Counted from the stretch's first letter, positions 34,804-44,568 are shown. The stretch is 64,000 nucleotides of DNA from Letharia columbiana (GCF_014066305.1 NW_023501122.1:62001-126000), one strand, 5' to 3'. Notes: generated from the sequence alone by a model not told the origin. Numbers and translations: made by a program.

Positions 34804-36414
34804 ATGCTCGACGCCCGCTCACCCTATCGTTTTCATTTCGCCCAGAACGCCTCCCTTGTCGCCCTTTCACTCCTGCTCCTCCCGTTCTCTACACTCCTCC
34901 TCTTCGCCAGTGTTGTCGCTCGACCTTTCCTTAGCAACGAAGATGCTGCAAGGAAGCGCATCCGGCGCAGCGCCAGTGGCGGGAACTCCAGTTTCCGCCC
35001 TAAGACAATCATCGTCACAGGCGTTGGCATGACAAAGGGCTTGTTCCTAGCAAGAGCTTTCTACAAAGCGGGCCACAATGTCATCGGCGCGGACTTCGAG
35101 CCCAACGGGATACCAGTTTGTGGGAGGTTCAGTAAGGCGGTACGGACGTTCTACAGCTTGCCTAAACCAAATGAGAAATCCGGGGCGGCGTACTACATTG
35201 ATGCTCTGCTACACATTGTGAGGAAGGAGAAGGTGGACCTCTGGGTCAGCTGTTCAGGTGTTGCATCCGCGGTAGAAGATGGGCAGGCGAAAGAGGTGCT
35301 GGAGAGGAGGAGTGACGTGCGGTGCATACAGTTCGACGTCTTGACCACGCAGATGCTCCATGAGAAAGATACCTTCATCGCCCAAACCCAGCGGATTGGC
35401 CTCCCTACCCCAGAGACGCACAACGTGACCAGCAGAGCCGCGGTGCATAGAGTGCTACATGAGAGCCCGAAGACGAAGAAGCAATATATCATGAAAAGCG
35501 TGGGCATGGATGATGCATCGAGGGGCGATATGACGGTGCTGCCGAAGAGGACCGTCAGTGAGACATACAACCACGTCTCAGCGATACCCATATCTGGGAA
35601 GAAGCCGTGGGTGCTACAACAGTTTATCAAGGGGAGAGAATACTGCACCCATGCTCTGATTGTCAATAACGAGGTCAAAGCTTTCGTCGCCTGCCCTTCC
35701 TCGGAGCTTCTCATGCACTACGAAGCATTGCCTTCCGACTCGGCACTCAGTTGTGCCATGCTACGCTTTACAGAGGAGTTTGTGCAGAGAAGCGGAAGCA
35801 ACATGACAGGGCATCTATCTTTCGACGTCCTAGTCGAGGAGGTGGTGTCAGAGAAGGGCGCGCAGTTGGCGCTCTTGCCCATCGAATGCAACCCGCGAGC
35901 TCACACCGCCGTGGTCCTTTTCCAGGGTCAAGAGAAGGCCATGTCGGAGGCGTATCTCACCGCTTTGACGCCACAAATCAACGGCACGAGCGAGCGGCCA
36001 CTCACGAATGGCTCCCCTGACGCACAGCCCGATACCTACGCACCCGTCACGCCAACGAAAATCCGGCCAAACATCAACGGCTACACCCGCTCACGACCCG
36101 AGTCCTCCGCACCCGTCACGCCCGCCAACCCGGCGCGTTACTACTGGCTCGGCCACGATCTCGTCACCCTCCTTCTCCTACCCCTCCTCTCCCTCCTCTC
36201 CGGCCACATCACCATATCTGCCTATCTGCACGGCTGCAGGACGTTTCTGGAGCATGTGCTGCTGTGGAGAGACGGCACGTTTGAGCTCTGGGATCCCCTG
36301 CCGGCGTGGTGGCTGTATCATGGTTACTGGCCCGGGCAGTTCTTGGCGGCGCTGGTGGAGCGGAGGAAGTGGAGTCGGGTTAATGTGTCTACTTGTAAGA
36401 TTTTTGGGTGTTGA
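34804..36414 (+). CDS. ATP-grasp amino-acid ligase (MysC role), membrane-anchored
   Basis: The single exon encodes 536 residues. After a short lead comes a strong hydrophobic segment (residues about 16-39, ALSLLLLPFSTLLLFASVVA) that should anchor the protein in a membrane. Next is a pre-ATP-grasp Rossmann-like domain (KTIIVTGVGMTKGLFLARAF at about 67). The ATP-grasp core shows HEKDTF, KKQYIMKSVGMDD, PWVLQQFIKGREYCTHAL and LLPIECNPRAHTA, the last being the conserved metal-binding Glu/Asn end. Cyanobacterial MysC, of this kind, joins glycine to 4-deoxygadusol with ATP. A Pro/Thr/Asn linker (about 400-445, with APVTPTK and APVTPAN) leads to a second hydrophobic stretch (452-470) and a Trp-rich C-terminus. 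Tandem placement behind the cyclase supports the pathway role. The amino-acid partner and the membrane location are inferred. Confidence 0.86.
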   Translation: MLDARSPYRFHFAQNASLVALSLLLLPFSTLLLFASVVARPFLSNEDAARKRIRRSASGGNSSFRPKTIIVTGVGMTKGLFLARAFYKAGHNVIGADFEPNGIPVCGRFSKAVRTFYSLPKPNEKSGAAYYIDALLHIVRKEKVDLWVSCSGVASAVEDGQAKEVLERRSDVRCIQFDVLTTQMLHEKDTFIAQTQRIGLPTPETHNVTSRAAVHRVLHESPKTKKQYIMKSVGMDDASRGDMTVLPKRTVSETYNHVSAIPISGKKPWVLQQFIKGREYCTHALIVNNEVKAFVACPSSELLMHYEALPSDSALSCAMLRFTEEFVQRSGSNMTGHLSFDVLVEEVVSEKGAQLALLPIECNPRAHTAVVLFQGQEKAMSEAYLTALTPQINGTSERPLTNGSPDAQPDTYAPVTPTKIRPNINGYTRSRPESSAPVTPANPARYYWLGHDLVTLLLLPLLSLLSGHITISAYLHGCRTFLEHVLLWRDGTFELWDPLPAWWLYHGYWPGQFLAALVERRKWSRVNVSTCKIFGC

Positions 36415-36958
36415 GGTTTGCCGGCGGATGGGATGGGGAAAAGCGATTGTGTGTTTGTTTTAGTCATAGAAGTATGGAATTGATCGATGCTTTCGCAAAA
36501 GTTACTCGAGATGGGGATGGTGGGGTGTCCTGTTGTATCTAATATGTAGATATTGATTTGGATGGAAACCATTGCTGTACTTCCTGTTCAATGTTCATAC
36601 GTGTTGGACTGCAGTCTAAGACTGGAATTTGCCGCAATGGTGCAATATAAATTCATCGCTGTACTTCGTGTCCAATGTCCACACGTGTTGGAAAACTTCA
36701 GTCTTAGAGGGGAACTTGCCGCAATGATGCAATTATATACTAGAAACGCTATTTACTATGCACGACCAATGACGATCCAGCGCCTTCCCCGCCGTGGGTA
36801 TACCTTCTCTTTCCCATCAAACCCGTCTATAAGAGCACGATTTCTCACCCCTTCTAATCTATCCAAGCTTGACCGTCCAAGAAGACATTAGGTAGACCGG
36901 GTCGACTTCGCGGAACGTCGAAATAATCTACAAATTGGAAAAATGATCGCTCGCAAGT
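36415..36958. other. Convergent intergenic region
   Basis: The 3' ends of the ATP-grasp gene and the MFS gene face each other here. A short imperfect duplication is visible: CTGTACTTCCTGTTCAATGT (about 36573) and CTGTACTTCGTGTCCAATGT (about 36660), each followed by an ACGTGTTGGA phrase and GCCGCAATG. No gene is seen. Confidence 0.6.
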
Positions 36959-38764
36959 TCAAGACATGGCGAACTTACTCCTCGCCCTCAGACTGGCGCC
37001 TTTGTAGTAGAGGGTGAACATGCCGAAGATGCCCATGATGCTCAGCCCCGCCAGCAGCGAGACGCCCCTGTCGACGCCGAGGTTGACGAAGAGCGGGCGC
37101 GCGAACAGGATGCTGCCGCACGCCAGGGCGGAGCGGAAGAGGTCGTTGGCGGCGAAGAGGGAGGCGGCGTACTGCGGGTACGACAGCGGCACGTAGACGA
37201 AGACGCACTGGAAGATGATGAAGCTGGAGCCGCCGTAGACGACGATGCCGATGACGCTGGCGATCCAGGGCAGGTCGGGCCGCGCGGTCCAGGCGAAGAT
37301 GAAGAGGCCCGCGGGCGGGAGGAAGGAGGCGGCGAGGGCGGGCACGAGGCGGTGCTCCTGCGCGCGGAGCCCGTGCGCGAGGATGTCGGGCACGAGGTAG
37401 AAGTACAGGTAGGCGATGTAGGCGAGGGCGCCGAGCGCGCAGGCGACGAGGATGCAGGAGAAGAGGACGCCGACGGTGCCGAGGGTGAAGTGGTAGAAGG
37501 GCGGGTAGACGAGCGGGAAGACCTCGAAGAAGGAGTAGTAGATTCCGTACACGAGGGCTGTGTAGAGGTTGACGAAGGCCATGGCCGGGTCTTTGATGGT
37601 GATTTCCAAGGGCTTGATCAAAGCGGATATGATCACTTTCGACGGCTTGATGTTCCTTTGGTCGATTTCTGATTGCGAGCGCAGTCGGCTGTCGCCCGTT
37701 AGTGCGCGGAGGCGTTTCGCGCGGCGGAGGAGGATATTCGGGGTGGAGGTCTCGGGGACCAGAAGGAACATGAGGACAAAGACGGGGCCGGCGACCCAGA
37801 GGATTTCCCAGAGCGACCAGCGCCAGCCTTTTGCCATGACTGCAAAGCCGGACAAGAGGGGTCCGAGAGAGGGACCGCAGTAGGCAGCGGAGACCCAGAG
37901 GGTGAGGGCATAGGGGAGCTTGACGAGGGAATACATGTCTTGCATCGTGGCGCCGCCGTTGGCGAGGCAAGGGCTACCGAAGAACCCTTGAAGGAAACGG
38001 AGTACGAGGAGGCCAGCGAAGTTTTGGACTAAAGCCGTTGGGATGGAGAGGATGACAAAGATGAACATTGTGACGGCGTAGACTGGACTTCGACCGACGA
38101 CTGGGATTTCACTGAGGGGCGCAAAAATCAGTGGTCCTAGGCCGTAAGCGAGGACGTAGAGGGAGAGAGGAAGTGAAGCGTCGGTTGGAGAGACGCCGAA
38201 TTCTTTAATGACACCGGCTTCGCCGGAGGTGTAGATGGCGGAGCCGGTGTAAACGGCGAATGTGTAGGCGCAGATGAGCATGGCGACAAAGCCGCGCTTG
38301 CCATTGGACCAATTCTGGGGGTTTGCTGCATCGTCTGTCGTGTACCAGTCGACTAGGATATTGCCGTCGGATGTTTTTTGAGGGGCTATGGCCAGTGACT
38401 TTGTGCGCTCAACTTGCAGCTCTGCTTCAATCTCTAGACGTTCTTCGGTGTAAGGTTTCGTACTTTCTCTGGTCCTGATGTGCGTTAATGCAGTCGGTGC
38501 CTCGATATCAGCGGACCTGATGCTGCGGGTTGTGACACGATGTTGGAGCTCTGGGAAGTCTTCCACTCCTTTGGCACTCTTTTCGCCTTGCTCTGAATCC
38601 GACCGTGATGAGGCAATATTCTTTGAATCGGCTGCGTTGAGTATGGTTCTGTAGGATTCTGGGAGTTGGAAGCCAGGAATTTCTTCCGGGTATTTAAGGA
38701 CCTTGTTCTTGGTGAGGAAGCGAAGGAGCTGCCCAATGGGCGCCTCGCGAATTAAATCAGACAT
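36959..38764 (-). CDS. MFS multidrug transporter, DHA1 family, FLR1/CaMDR1-like
   Basis: The single exon encodes 601 residues. The N-terminus MSDLIREAPIGQLLRF, then NKVLKYPEEIPGFQLP, is the hallmark of the fungal FLR1/MDR1 drug:H+ antiporter group. It is followed by a long hydrophilic tail and VDWYTTDDAANPQNWS. About twelve membrane segments follow; the motif between TM2 and TM3 reads LSEIPVVGRSPVY and the TM4-5 region LVLRFLQGFFGSPCLANGG. It would sit in the plasma membrane and export small organics by proton exchange. As the right-hand flank of the mycosporine genes it is a candidate exporter, but such pumps are common and the link is inferred. The 3' third (36964 to about 37560) has an extreme G/C third-position bias that fades in the 5' half; this creates a long Arg/Pro-rich shadow frame that is not a gene. 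Confidence 0.92.
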   Translation of the reverse strand: MSDLIREAPIGQLLRFLTKNKVLKYPEEIPGFQLPESYRTILNAADSKNIASSRSDSEQGEKSAKGVEDFPELQHRVTTRSIRSADIEAPTALTHIRTRESTKPYTEERLEIEAELQVERTKSLAIAPQKTSDGNILVDWYTTDDAANPQNWSNGKRGFVAMLICAYTFAVYTGSAIYTSGEAGVIKEFGVSPTDASLPLSLYVLAYGLGPLIFAPLSEIPVVGRSPVYAVTMFIFVILSIPTALVQNFAGLLVLRFLQGFFGSPCLANGGATMQDMYSLVKLPYALTLWVSAAYCGPSLGPLLSGFAVMAKGWRWSLWEILWVAGPVFVLMFLLVPETSTPNILLRRAKRLRALTGDSRLRSQSEIDQRNIKPSKVIISALIKPLEITIKDPAMAFVNLYTALVYGIYYSFFEVFPLVYPPFYHFTLGTVGVLFSCILVACALGALAYIAYLYFYLVPDILAHGLRAQEHRLVPALAASFLPPAGLFIFAWTARPDLPWIASVIGIVVYGGSSFIIFQCVFVYVPLSYPQYAASLFAANDLFRSALACGSILFARPLFVNLGVDRGVSLLAGLSIMGIFGMFTLYYKGASLRARSKFAMS

Positions 38765-39445
38765 GCCACAAAAGCTCTGTGGCTATGGTTTAGAAAGGAA
38801 AGGTAGGAAAGTGGAAAGTGCTGGCAAAGGGTTGTTGATATACAAGGGAGAGATATCAGACACTCCCAATCACTGAGGTCAGATTAGGGGTAGAGTACCG
38901 AATAAGAGAGACGCCGATGGAGTGAAGAACAACAGGAGCTGGAAGACGACAAGGACTCTTAAATAGAAAAGAAAGTCGGTCTGGCTGAGATTAGTATTCA
39001 TTTTTAGTATTTTCAGCTGCCCGGTTGCTTGATAATAATGAAGAGCAGTCAGCAATAATTGTGACTTTGCGTGTTGGAGATTCTTGTTGATTGAATAATA
39101 CAGTAATACTCTATCCATGCGCAAAAGCCGACTCGTAACTTTAAAGCCGATAATGGCGTGAACGTTGCACCAACTTTACTGTAGAAATCAGAATGCTGAT
39201 TTCCAAGCAACGGTCGGGATGCAAAGCGGTGAGATGATGTCCCGATTGCGAGTATGATTCAAAGCCGTCAGCGGCATTTCGCCAGACTTTGCTTCATATT
39301 GGCACACTCAAATACTTGCAACTTCTGTTAGAACTGATAATTTGGTAAAGCGAGAAGTGTCGAGAAAGAGCACACTCCGTAAGCAGACTGTGGTTCTCTT
39401 TCTTCTTGACGTTGTACCTTACTGTTAGCATTGGCCTTGACTTTA

Positions 39446-39477
39446 GGCGTCTTGGCGTCTTGGCGTCTTGGCGTCAT
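39446..39477. repeat. 8-bp tandem repeat GGCGTCTT, 4 copies
   Basis: Four head-to-tail copies of GGCGTCTT, the last ending in AT. A shorter pair of the same octamer (GTCTTGGCGTCTTAGCGTC) occurs at about 41925-41943 ahead of the related segment near SEC72. Confidence 0.85.
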
Positions 39478-39629
39478 TGCCATTGGCATCTGAACGAGGG
39501 AGAATCTGCCATTGTTCCCGCTTTGATTAGGGTCCCGGCCTCTGACTGTGATGAAACGCGAAAGAATCTGTCCATTCACCAGTAGTAATTAGCGACGAAC
39601 GAGCTAAATGCATAGCACCATTACAAAGA

Positions 39630-39757
39630 GGGGAGCTCCCTGACCACGCTCAGTCAAAGTCACCATCAAATCAGCGAGCTTCCTGAGGAGTCATAACATA
39701 ATATACCTGACCTAGCCTACTACTTTCCCACCCCGCCACCAACGCTGACAAGCAGAG
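39630..39757. repeat. Diverged duplicate of the SEC72 5' flank
   Basis: Blocks match 41990-42110 in order: CTGACCAC; TCAGCGAGCTTCCTGA versus TCAGCGAGCCTCCTGA; AGTCATAACA; ACCTGACCTAGCCTACTACT versus ACCTAACCTAGGCTACTACC; and a closing CTGACAA. The copies are about 2.36 kb apart in direct orientation. Confidence 0.65.
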
Positions 39758-42200
39758 CCTAGAACAGAAGCAACCACGGGCAACATTCCAGCCCAGTTCC
39801 ATAGGAGCTCTGGTCCTAGATGGCAAAGACCACGCAAAGAGAGATGTTAAAAATGCTCCACTGGGTAAGCGCAAGCTATCTTCCCACCCATTCAACATCC
39901 CAGAGTAGAAAGTCCTCGGTGACGACAATAAGCACCCCAAAACCACCCAGGTAATCGAAGATGACAGCTTCGGTCCCACAACCTGCCAAACTTCCGAGAA
40001 GCCACGAAAGATGCGTGGAATCACCCATCTGCAACTGGTTCGACAAACCCTTCAAGCTCTTTTACGAATATCGAAAAAAACGCCGGTTTGCGCCTCGGAG
40101 TAACCACCAACAACTTCGGTTGCAGGCCCAATACCGACGTATCTTTGGGAGAACAATGCGAAGACAGAAGGCTTTTGCGAGACTCCACAGGCTGTTCCCC
40201 ACATCCAGTCACACCAGCAGAAACCCGTGGATGATACGAAGGATTCGGGGAAGCGGCCGAGGTATTGGGACTGCCGGCTTAGCGGCTGTAGAGTACATGA
40301 TTTTGTGCTGGGAGGAATCTTGAGCCCTGTTGTGACAACAAAAGTATCTTTGCAAATATGCCTTGCTATAGCATTGTAAATAATCACCAAGTGAGGTCCA
40401 CAGACAGGGATGATCATCGACCGCGCAACTGGTATCTGACCAGTCGGATAGCATGGAAGAGCGGTATTGCCCTTGTCTGGATTGTTGAATTTCGGCTATT
40501 GTATACCTTACGTTTACTGATTGTTCTGTGGAGACAGTTTCCTCCGCGGCTATTTGTGGTCCACCCATTTTTCCCGGTATCTTGGTGGAGCTCCTGGTGT
40601 TATAGCCTCTGATCCTGTATAGAGTGAGCAATGACAGCTAATACCGATAGTTCATACATTGACGATTATATTTTGGTATGATGGCTTTGTGCAGGATTGG
40701 CTTTTGTACTTGTCTCATCTGCTCCTCGGTAATATACCTTCTTACCAGTTTCACAGAGGACCACCCATTCCTACTCCGCAGACTCTCGACTCCTGATCTC
40801 CAATGAGAGCTTCCCGGTTCCCGCACAGTCCTGGGCTTCCTCGTGTTCGAAGCGCCCTCGAAAATCCAAGCAAGATAGACCGACTATGTTGTGCTAATAG
40901 TGTCTTTGGAAGAGTTCGCAAGCTCTCGCGATGCCTACAAGCCGAGTCCGAAGCGTGGCGCAAAGCGCTCGGACGAATGGTTGTATCGAAAGCGCGGAAC
41001 TCGTTCGCCGAAGCTCGGCCTGCGGTTCATCCAGCTATTCGTCTTCTGATTGCCCAAACCATGGCTATGGGTAAACGTGGCAAGAGCGCCAGGCTCGATT
41101 CGAACAGGGAAGCACAGAGTATGGCTCTAGTGTACCACCCGATTCACGCTGCTAACAGCCTTGCAGATCTGCGCGTCGAATGGCGAGATGCGAAGAATGG
41201 GATGGAGTTCGCGTGCTTGACGATTTCCAAGCTTTTCCGCGGTGGACTTCGGGGTTGCCCTCTACGCTGAATGGGATGCTGTAGGGCCGAAATTGAGGAA
41301 ATGGGAGGATGCGCAGTTGGGGATTTCGGCCAACATACTCTTTCCACTGGAATGGGTGATGGATGATGGTGAGGAGGACCGTGTGAGGGTATCCCGGATA
41401 CATCAGGCCTTGGTTCGTGAGGAGAAAAGGGAAGTTTGGGAGCTGGGATGGCATGGCTGCCTAGAATCTGGATCTGAATCCGTTTTGGTATTTTTTTTCC
41501 TTACCTCCGTTTGACTTTTCCTTGTCTGCTGCCTGCATCTGCTTTAGGCTTGGCGGCATCGTGATTGCTGTAGCTACCAGCTAAGATTCATACATCTTTA
41601 TGAGGGCCTGCTAGCTATCAAAATTTGTCAACCCGATAGCCTGGTATCTGACCAATGAGTAAGAAACACGCAGCAGAAATCGTAGCTTTTGATTGGAAGA
41701 CGCGCCGACGAGAAAATATGCATATGAAGGTTTTCGATAAAAGTCAATTAAACGAATACGATGCACAGCTTGCTTTCTTCTTTGGAACTCGTTTGCTTTG
41801 AAATTGAGCGCTTTCAATAGAGAACGTGTAAAGGCTCTCGTAGACAAAGAGGAAGTCCGACAAGGTATGTATGGAATTTTGCTCGTCCACGAGATTGTCA
41901 TCAGCCTTACGAGTACGCTAGTGTGTCTTGGCGTCTTAGCGTCAGCAGCGGCAACTGAACATTTGGCCAGACCGAAAACAGAGAGAGAGAGCTTACTGAC
42001 CACTCACCCCCAAAGCTACCTTAGCCTCACCAGTTCAGCGAGCCTCCTGAACAGTCATAACACAAGCTACCGCACCTAACCTAGGCTACTACCTTCTCGC
42101 GCCACTGACAACACTCGTCCCCCAACAGCGTCACATCTCTGCGCAAAGCGACCTCCGCTCCGCCCAAGAGCTCCTCCAACCCAACCAACCATTTCTCACA

Positions 42201-42815
42201 ATGGACGAAACCTTCACCCTCCTCCCCATCCAAATGGACCCGGCAAGCAAATCCCTCTCCTCCCCGACCCGCACCCTCGACCCGGACCTCACAGCCCTCA
42301 ACGCCCTCCACCGCGCCATCCTCGCCCTCCCCAACCAAATCCCCCCACCCCCCACAAACGTCAACCCGAAGCGCTCCGCCCAGGTGCAGAAGATGCGCGA
42401 CCAGGGCAACGCCTCGCTCCGGACGGGCAAATCCTCGCCGCCCTCGGCCGCCCAGGCGCAGGAGGCGATCAAGCTGTACACGTACGGCATCGAGATGGCG
42501 ACGGGGCGGCCCGGGTGGGAGCCGAGCGCGCTGGTGAAGGAGGAGGCGGGCGTGCTGTTTGCGAACCGCGCGCAGGCGTACATGGCGGCGCGGATGTGGC
42601 CCGAGGGGGCGGCGGACGCGGAGACGAGCGTGGAGTTGAAGCGGGCGGGGAACGGGAAGGCGTGGTGGAGGCGGGGGAGGTGTCTTTGCGAGATGGGCCG
42701 GTGGGAGGAGGCGGGGAGGTGGGTGCGCGGTGGGTTGGAGGTGGAGGGGAATGAGCAGGATTTGTCGGGGCTGGCGAAGGAGATTGCGGGTCATTTGGAT
42801 AAGAGCGGGATATGA
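42201..42815 (+). CDS. SEC72: Sec72-like subunit of the ER Sec62/63 translocation complex
   Basis: The single exon encodes 204 residues. The N-terminus (MDETFTLLPIQMDPASKSL) and the PPPPTNVNPKRSAQVQKMRD block are typical of fungal Sec72. The C-terminal half is a TPR domain: YTYGIEMATGRPGWEPSAL, then EEAGVLFANRAQAYMA, ELKRAGNGKAWWRRGRCL and GRWEEAGRWVRGGLE. Sec72 is a cytosolic-side component of the post-translational translocon with Sec62, Sec63 and Sec71, where its TPR groove receives Hsp70 chaperones. The gene body is very GC-rich at third positions. The start at 42201 is the first in-frame ATG after the promoter-like C-rich stretch and gives the conserved N-terminus. Confidence 0.85.
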   Translation: MDETFTLLPIQMDPASKSLSSPTRTLDPDLTALNALHRAILALPNQIPPPPTNVNPKRSAQVQKMRDQGNASLRTGKSSPPSAAQAQEAIKLYTYGIEMATGRPGWEPSALVKEEAGVLFANRAQAYMAARMWPEGAADAETSVELKRAGNGKAWWRRGRCLCEMGRWEEAGRWVRGGLEVEGNEQDLSGLAKEIAGHLDKSGI

Positions 42816-43086
42816 GGAGATGGGTTGGGGGGGAGTGAGGGAGGGAGGGAGTGGGGAGGGGGGTGTGGTCGCTTTGAACGGTTTGCGATATGTTGCATTG
42901 CGAAGGAGTTGAAGATGGTTATCGAAAGAAGGATGTAACGGTATGTTTTGAATTCTGGCTGGATCTCCGCCTCCTGCCCAGAACAAGTCCTAGGGCTGCA
43001 AAATACATATCAGTCTCATGATTGCTCTGATAGATCATCAATCATCATTCATGAATCCCAAACGCCTCTCCTTCTTGATCGGTGAC

Positions 43087-43983
43087 CTAATTCGAATCCA
43101 GCACCACAACCTCCGCCTCCCCTTCCCCAATCGACTCGACCTGAAGCTCATCCCCAGCATTCACTTTCTCCACGAAAGCCCCATCCCCCTCCTCCAGCAC
43201 CGTCTCCCCGTCCACTCTGATCCTCGCGCCTATCCTCCGCATCGGCAGGTGCAGGTAAACCTTACGACCGGACTCCGACACGACCGCCTTCTCCCCTCCA
43301 ACCGTCCACGACGCAGAAGCTCCTCGGGCGATGATACTCGCCCCCATCAGGAAATCAGCATGGATCGGAATCGTGCCCTCAGTCACCGGCACCGCATCCT
43401 TTTCCTCCCGACCCGTAGCCTTCGGCCCGGCTCTCAACGGCGAGATGATCGTCACGAACCCGTTCCGCTTCGACTCCTCGGAAAACGTGCTCGTGTGGTA
43501 CGTCGGCGGCAAGCCGCGCTTCCAGGGCAGCGCCCAGATCTGCAGGAAATGCACCTCCTCGCTCGCGTGCTCGTTCTGCTCCGAGTGCGCGATGCCCGTG
43601 CCCCCGGTCGTGAACTGCACGTCGCCCCGCTTCATGCGGTAGAAGTCGTGCTTGCTCACGTCCCCGAGCCCTCGCGCGTCCTTCGGCTTCACCGTCGAGT
43701 CCCGGTGCGTGAGCTCGCCGGAGAGGATGTACGAGAAGATCTCGGCGTCGCGGTGGGGGTGCGTGGGGAAGCCGTTGGAGGGCGCCACGCGATCTTCGTT
43801 GAGGACGCGCAGGGCGCCGAATTGTTGGAAGGTTGGGTCGTGGTATTGGGCGAAGGAGAAGGTGTGGTAGCTGTTTAGCCAGCCGTGATTGGCATGGCCG
43901 CGGTCGGAGGAGCGACGGGGGGTTATCTTGGCGTGGGAGAGTTTGGACATGATTTTTGTTGCTGTCTTCGTTGCTGCGGACAT
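43087..43983 (-). CDS. Pirin-family protein
   Basis: The predicted protein has 298 residues from the ATG at 43983 (MSAATKTATKIMSKL); the next Met at 43950 (MSKLSHAK) is an alternative and would drop a short leader. Pirin landmarks are all present in the N-terminal cupin: RGHANHGWLNSYHTFSF, FPTHPHRDAEIFSYILSGEL (Fe-binding His pair), GDVQFTTGGTGIAHSEQN and LQIWALPWKRGLPPTY. The C-terminal cupin is more variable and ends VVVLDSN. Pirins are iron-binding proteins, some acting as quercetinase-like dioxygenases or transcription cofactors; which applies here is unknown. The open frame continues about 230 bases further upstream, but no good start lies there. Confidence 0.9.
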   Translation of the reverse strand: MSAATKTATKIMSKLSHAKITPRRSSDRGHANHGWLNSYHTFSFAQYHDPTFQQFGALRVLNEDRVAPSNGFPTHPHRDAEIFSYILSGELTHRDSTVKPKDARGLGDVSKHDFYRMKRGDVQFTTGGTGIAHSEQNEHASEEVHFLQIWALPWKRGLPPTYHTSTFSEESKRNGFVTIISPLRAGPKATGREEKDAVPVTEGTIPIHADFLMGASIIARGASASWTVGGEKAVVSESGRKVYLHLPMRRIGARIRVDGETVLEEGDGAFVEKVNAGDELQVESIGEGEAEVVVLDSN

Positions 43984-44568
43984 GAAAGAATAGTGGGTTT
44001 GAGTTCTAACAAAATAGATGTTTGGCTGCGATTGGACTTGAAAGGAGGGAATTGCTTTTTGATAAAAGAATATACAGCGTAGGGGTGAGAAAGACTCCCT
44101 TATATACTTCAATTGAGAATCTAGCAGCTTCGAGGACTTACGAGTGGTCGAGTGGTTGAGTGCTTGCCTTGAAAAGTAATGCAGGTGCAAGTGAATCTGT
44201 AAGCCATGATCAATCATGACGCTAGCGAAGCAGACGAGCCAATCAGGCTAGCAGGAAACCTTCCAAAACCTTATTCACTCCGCAAAGTACTTGATCAATA
44301 CAGCGTGTGAGTCCTGCAGTGCAATCTTTCTAAATGGGCTCAACATGGCTCATTAAGTTAGCTGAAGGAGCTCGAAGGACTTCTGGGAGGTAGAGGTTGT
44401 AGGCTTGCTGAAACGGGTGGACATATGTAAAGTATGTATGTGCAATGCTACTCATGCTCTTCTCCACCTTTTCACTGATGGCCTCCCGATGCTTTGCAGA
44501 GTGAACGCTGTGAGAACACAATCAGAACGCCACGAAATTCAATAAGTACAAGCTAAGCATTGGTAACC
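43984..44568. other. Intergenic between NIPA-type gene and pirin
   Basis: It holds the pirin promoter and the 3' flank of the transporter gene. A tRNA-like but poorly pairing stretch lies at 44134-44205 (see rejected items). No gene is called. Confidence 0.5.

Larger units (their letters stand above)
38765..42200. other. Gene-poor 3.4-kb interval with relic frames
   Basis: No intact gene is supported. An AT-richer block lies at 38880-39330. A plus-strand stretch at 40803-41514 looks like broken coding sequence in two frames (ALYAEWDAVGPKLRKWED, then QALVREEKREVWELGWHG) with a shift near 41240; I do not recognise its family. An old copy of the SEC72 upstream region sits at about 39630-39757 (separate entry). 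The right end must contain the SEC72 promoter. Confidence 0.45.

Noticed and set aside
36975..37970. Long Arg/Pro-rich minus-strand frame of 331 codons
   Set aside because: It overlaps the FLR1-type transporter in another frame and arises from its extreme GC3 bias; no domain.
42081..42986. 301-codon minus-strand frame over SEC72
   Set aside because: It is an antisense shadow of a GC-rich gene, His/Pro/Arg-rich without domain content.
44134..44205. tRNA-like stretch with a box A phrase (TGGTCGAGTGGTTGAG), an anticodon-like CTTGAAA and a T-arm that can pair
   Set aside because: The anticodon stem does not pair, the T-loop is eight bases instead of seven and the acceptor stem has two mismatches. 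At best it is a decayed tRNA-Ser-like relic, so no tRNA is annotated.
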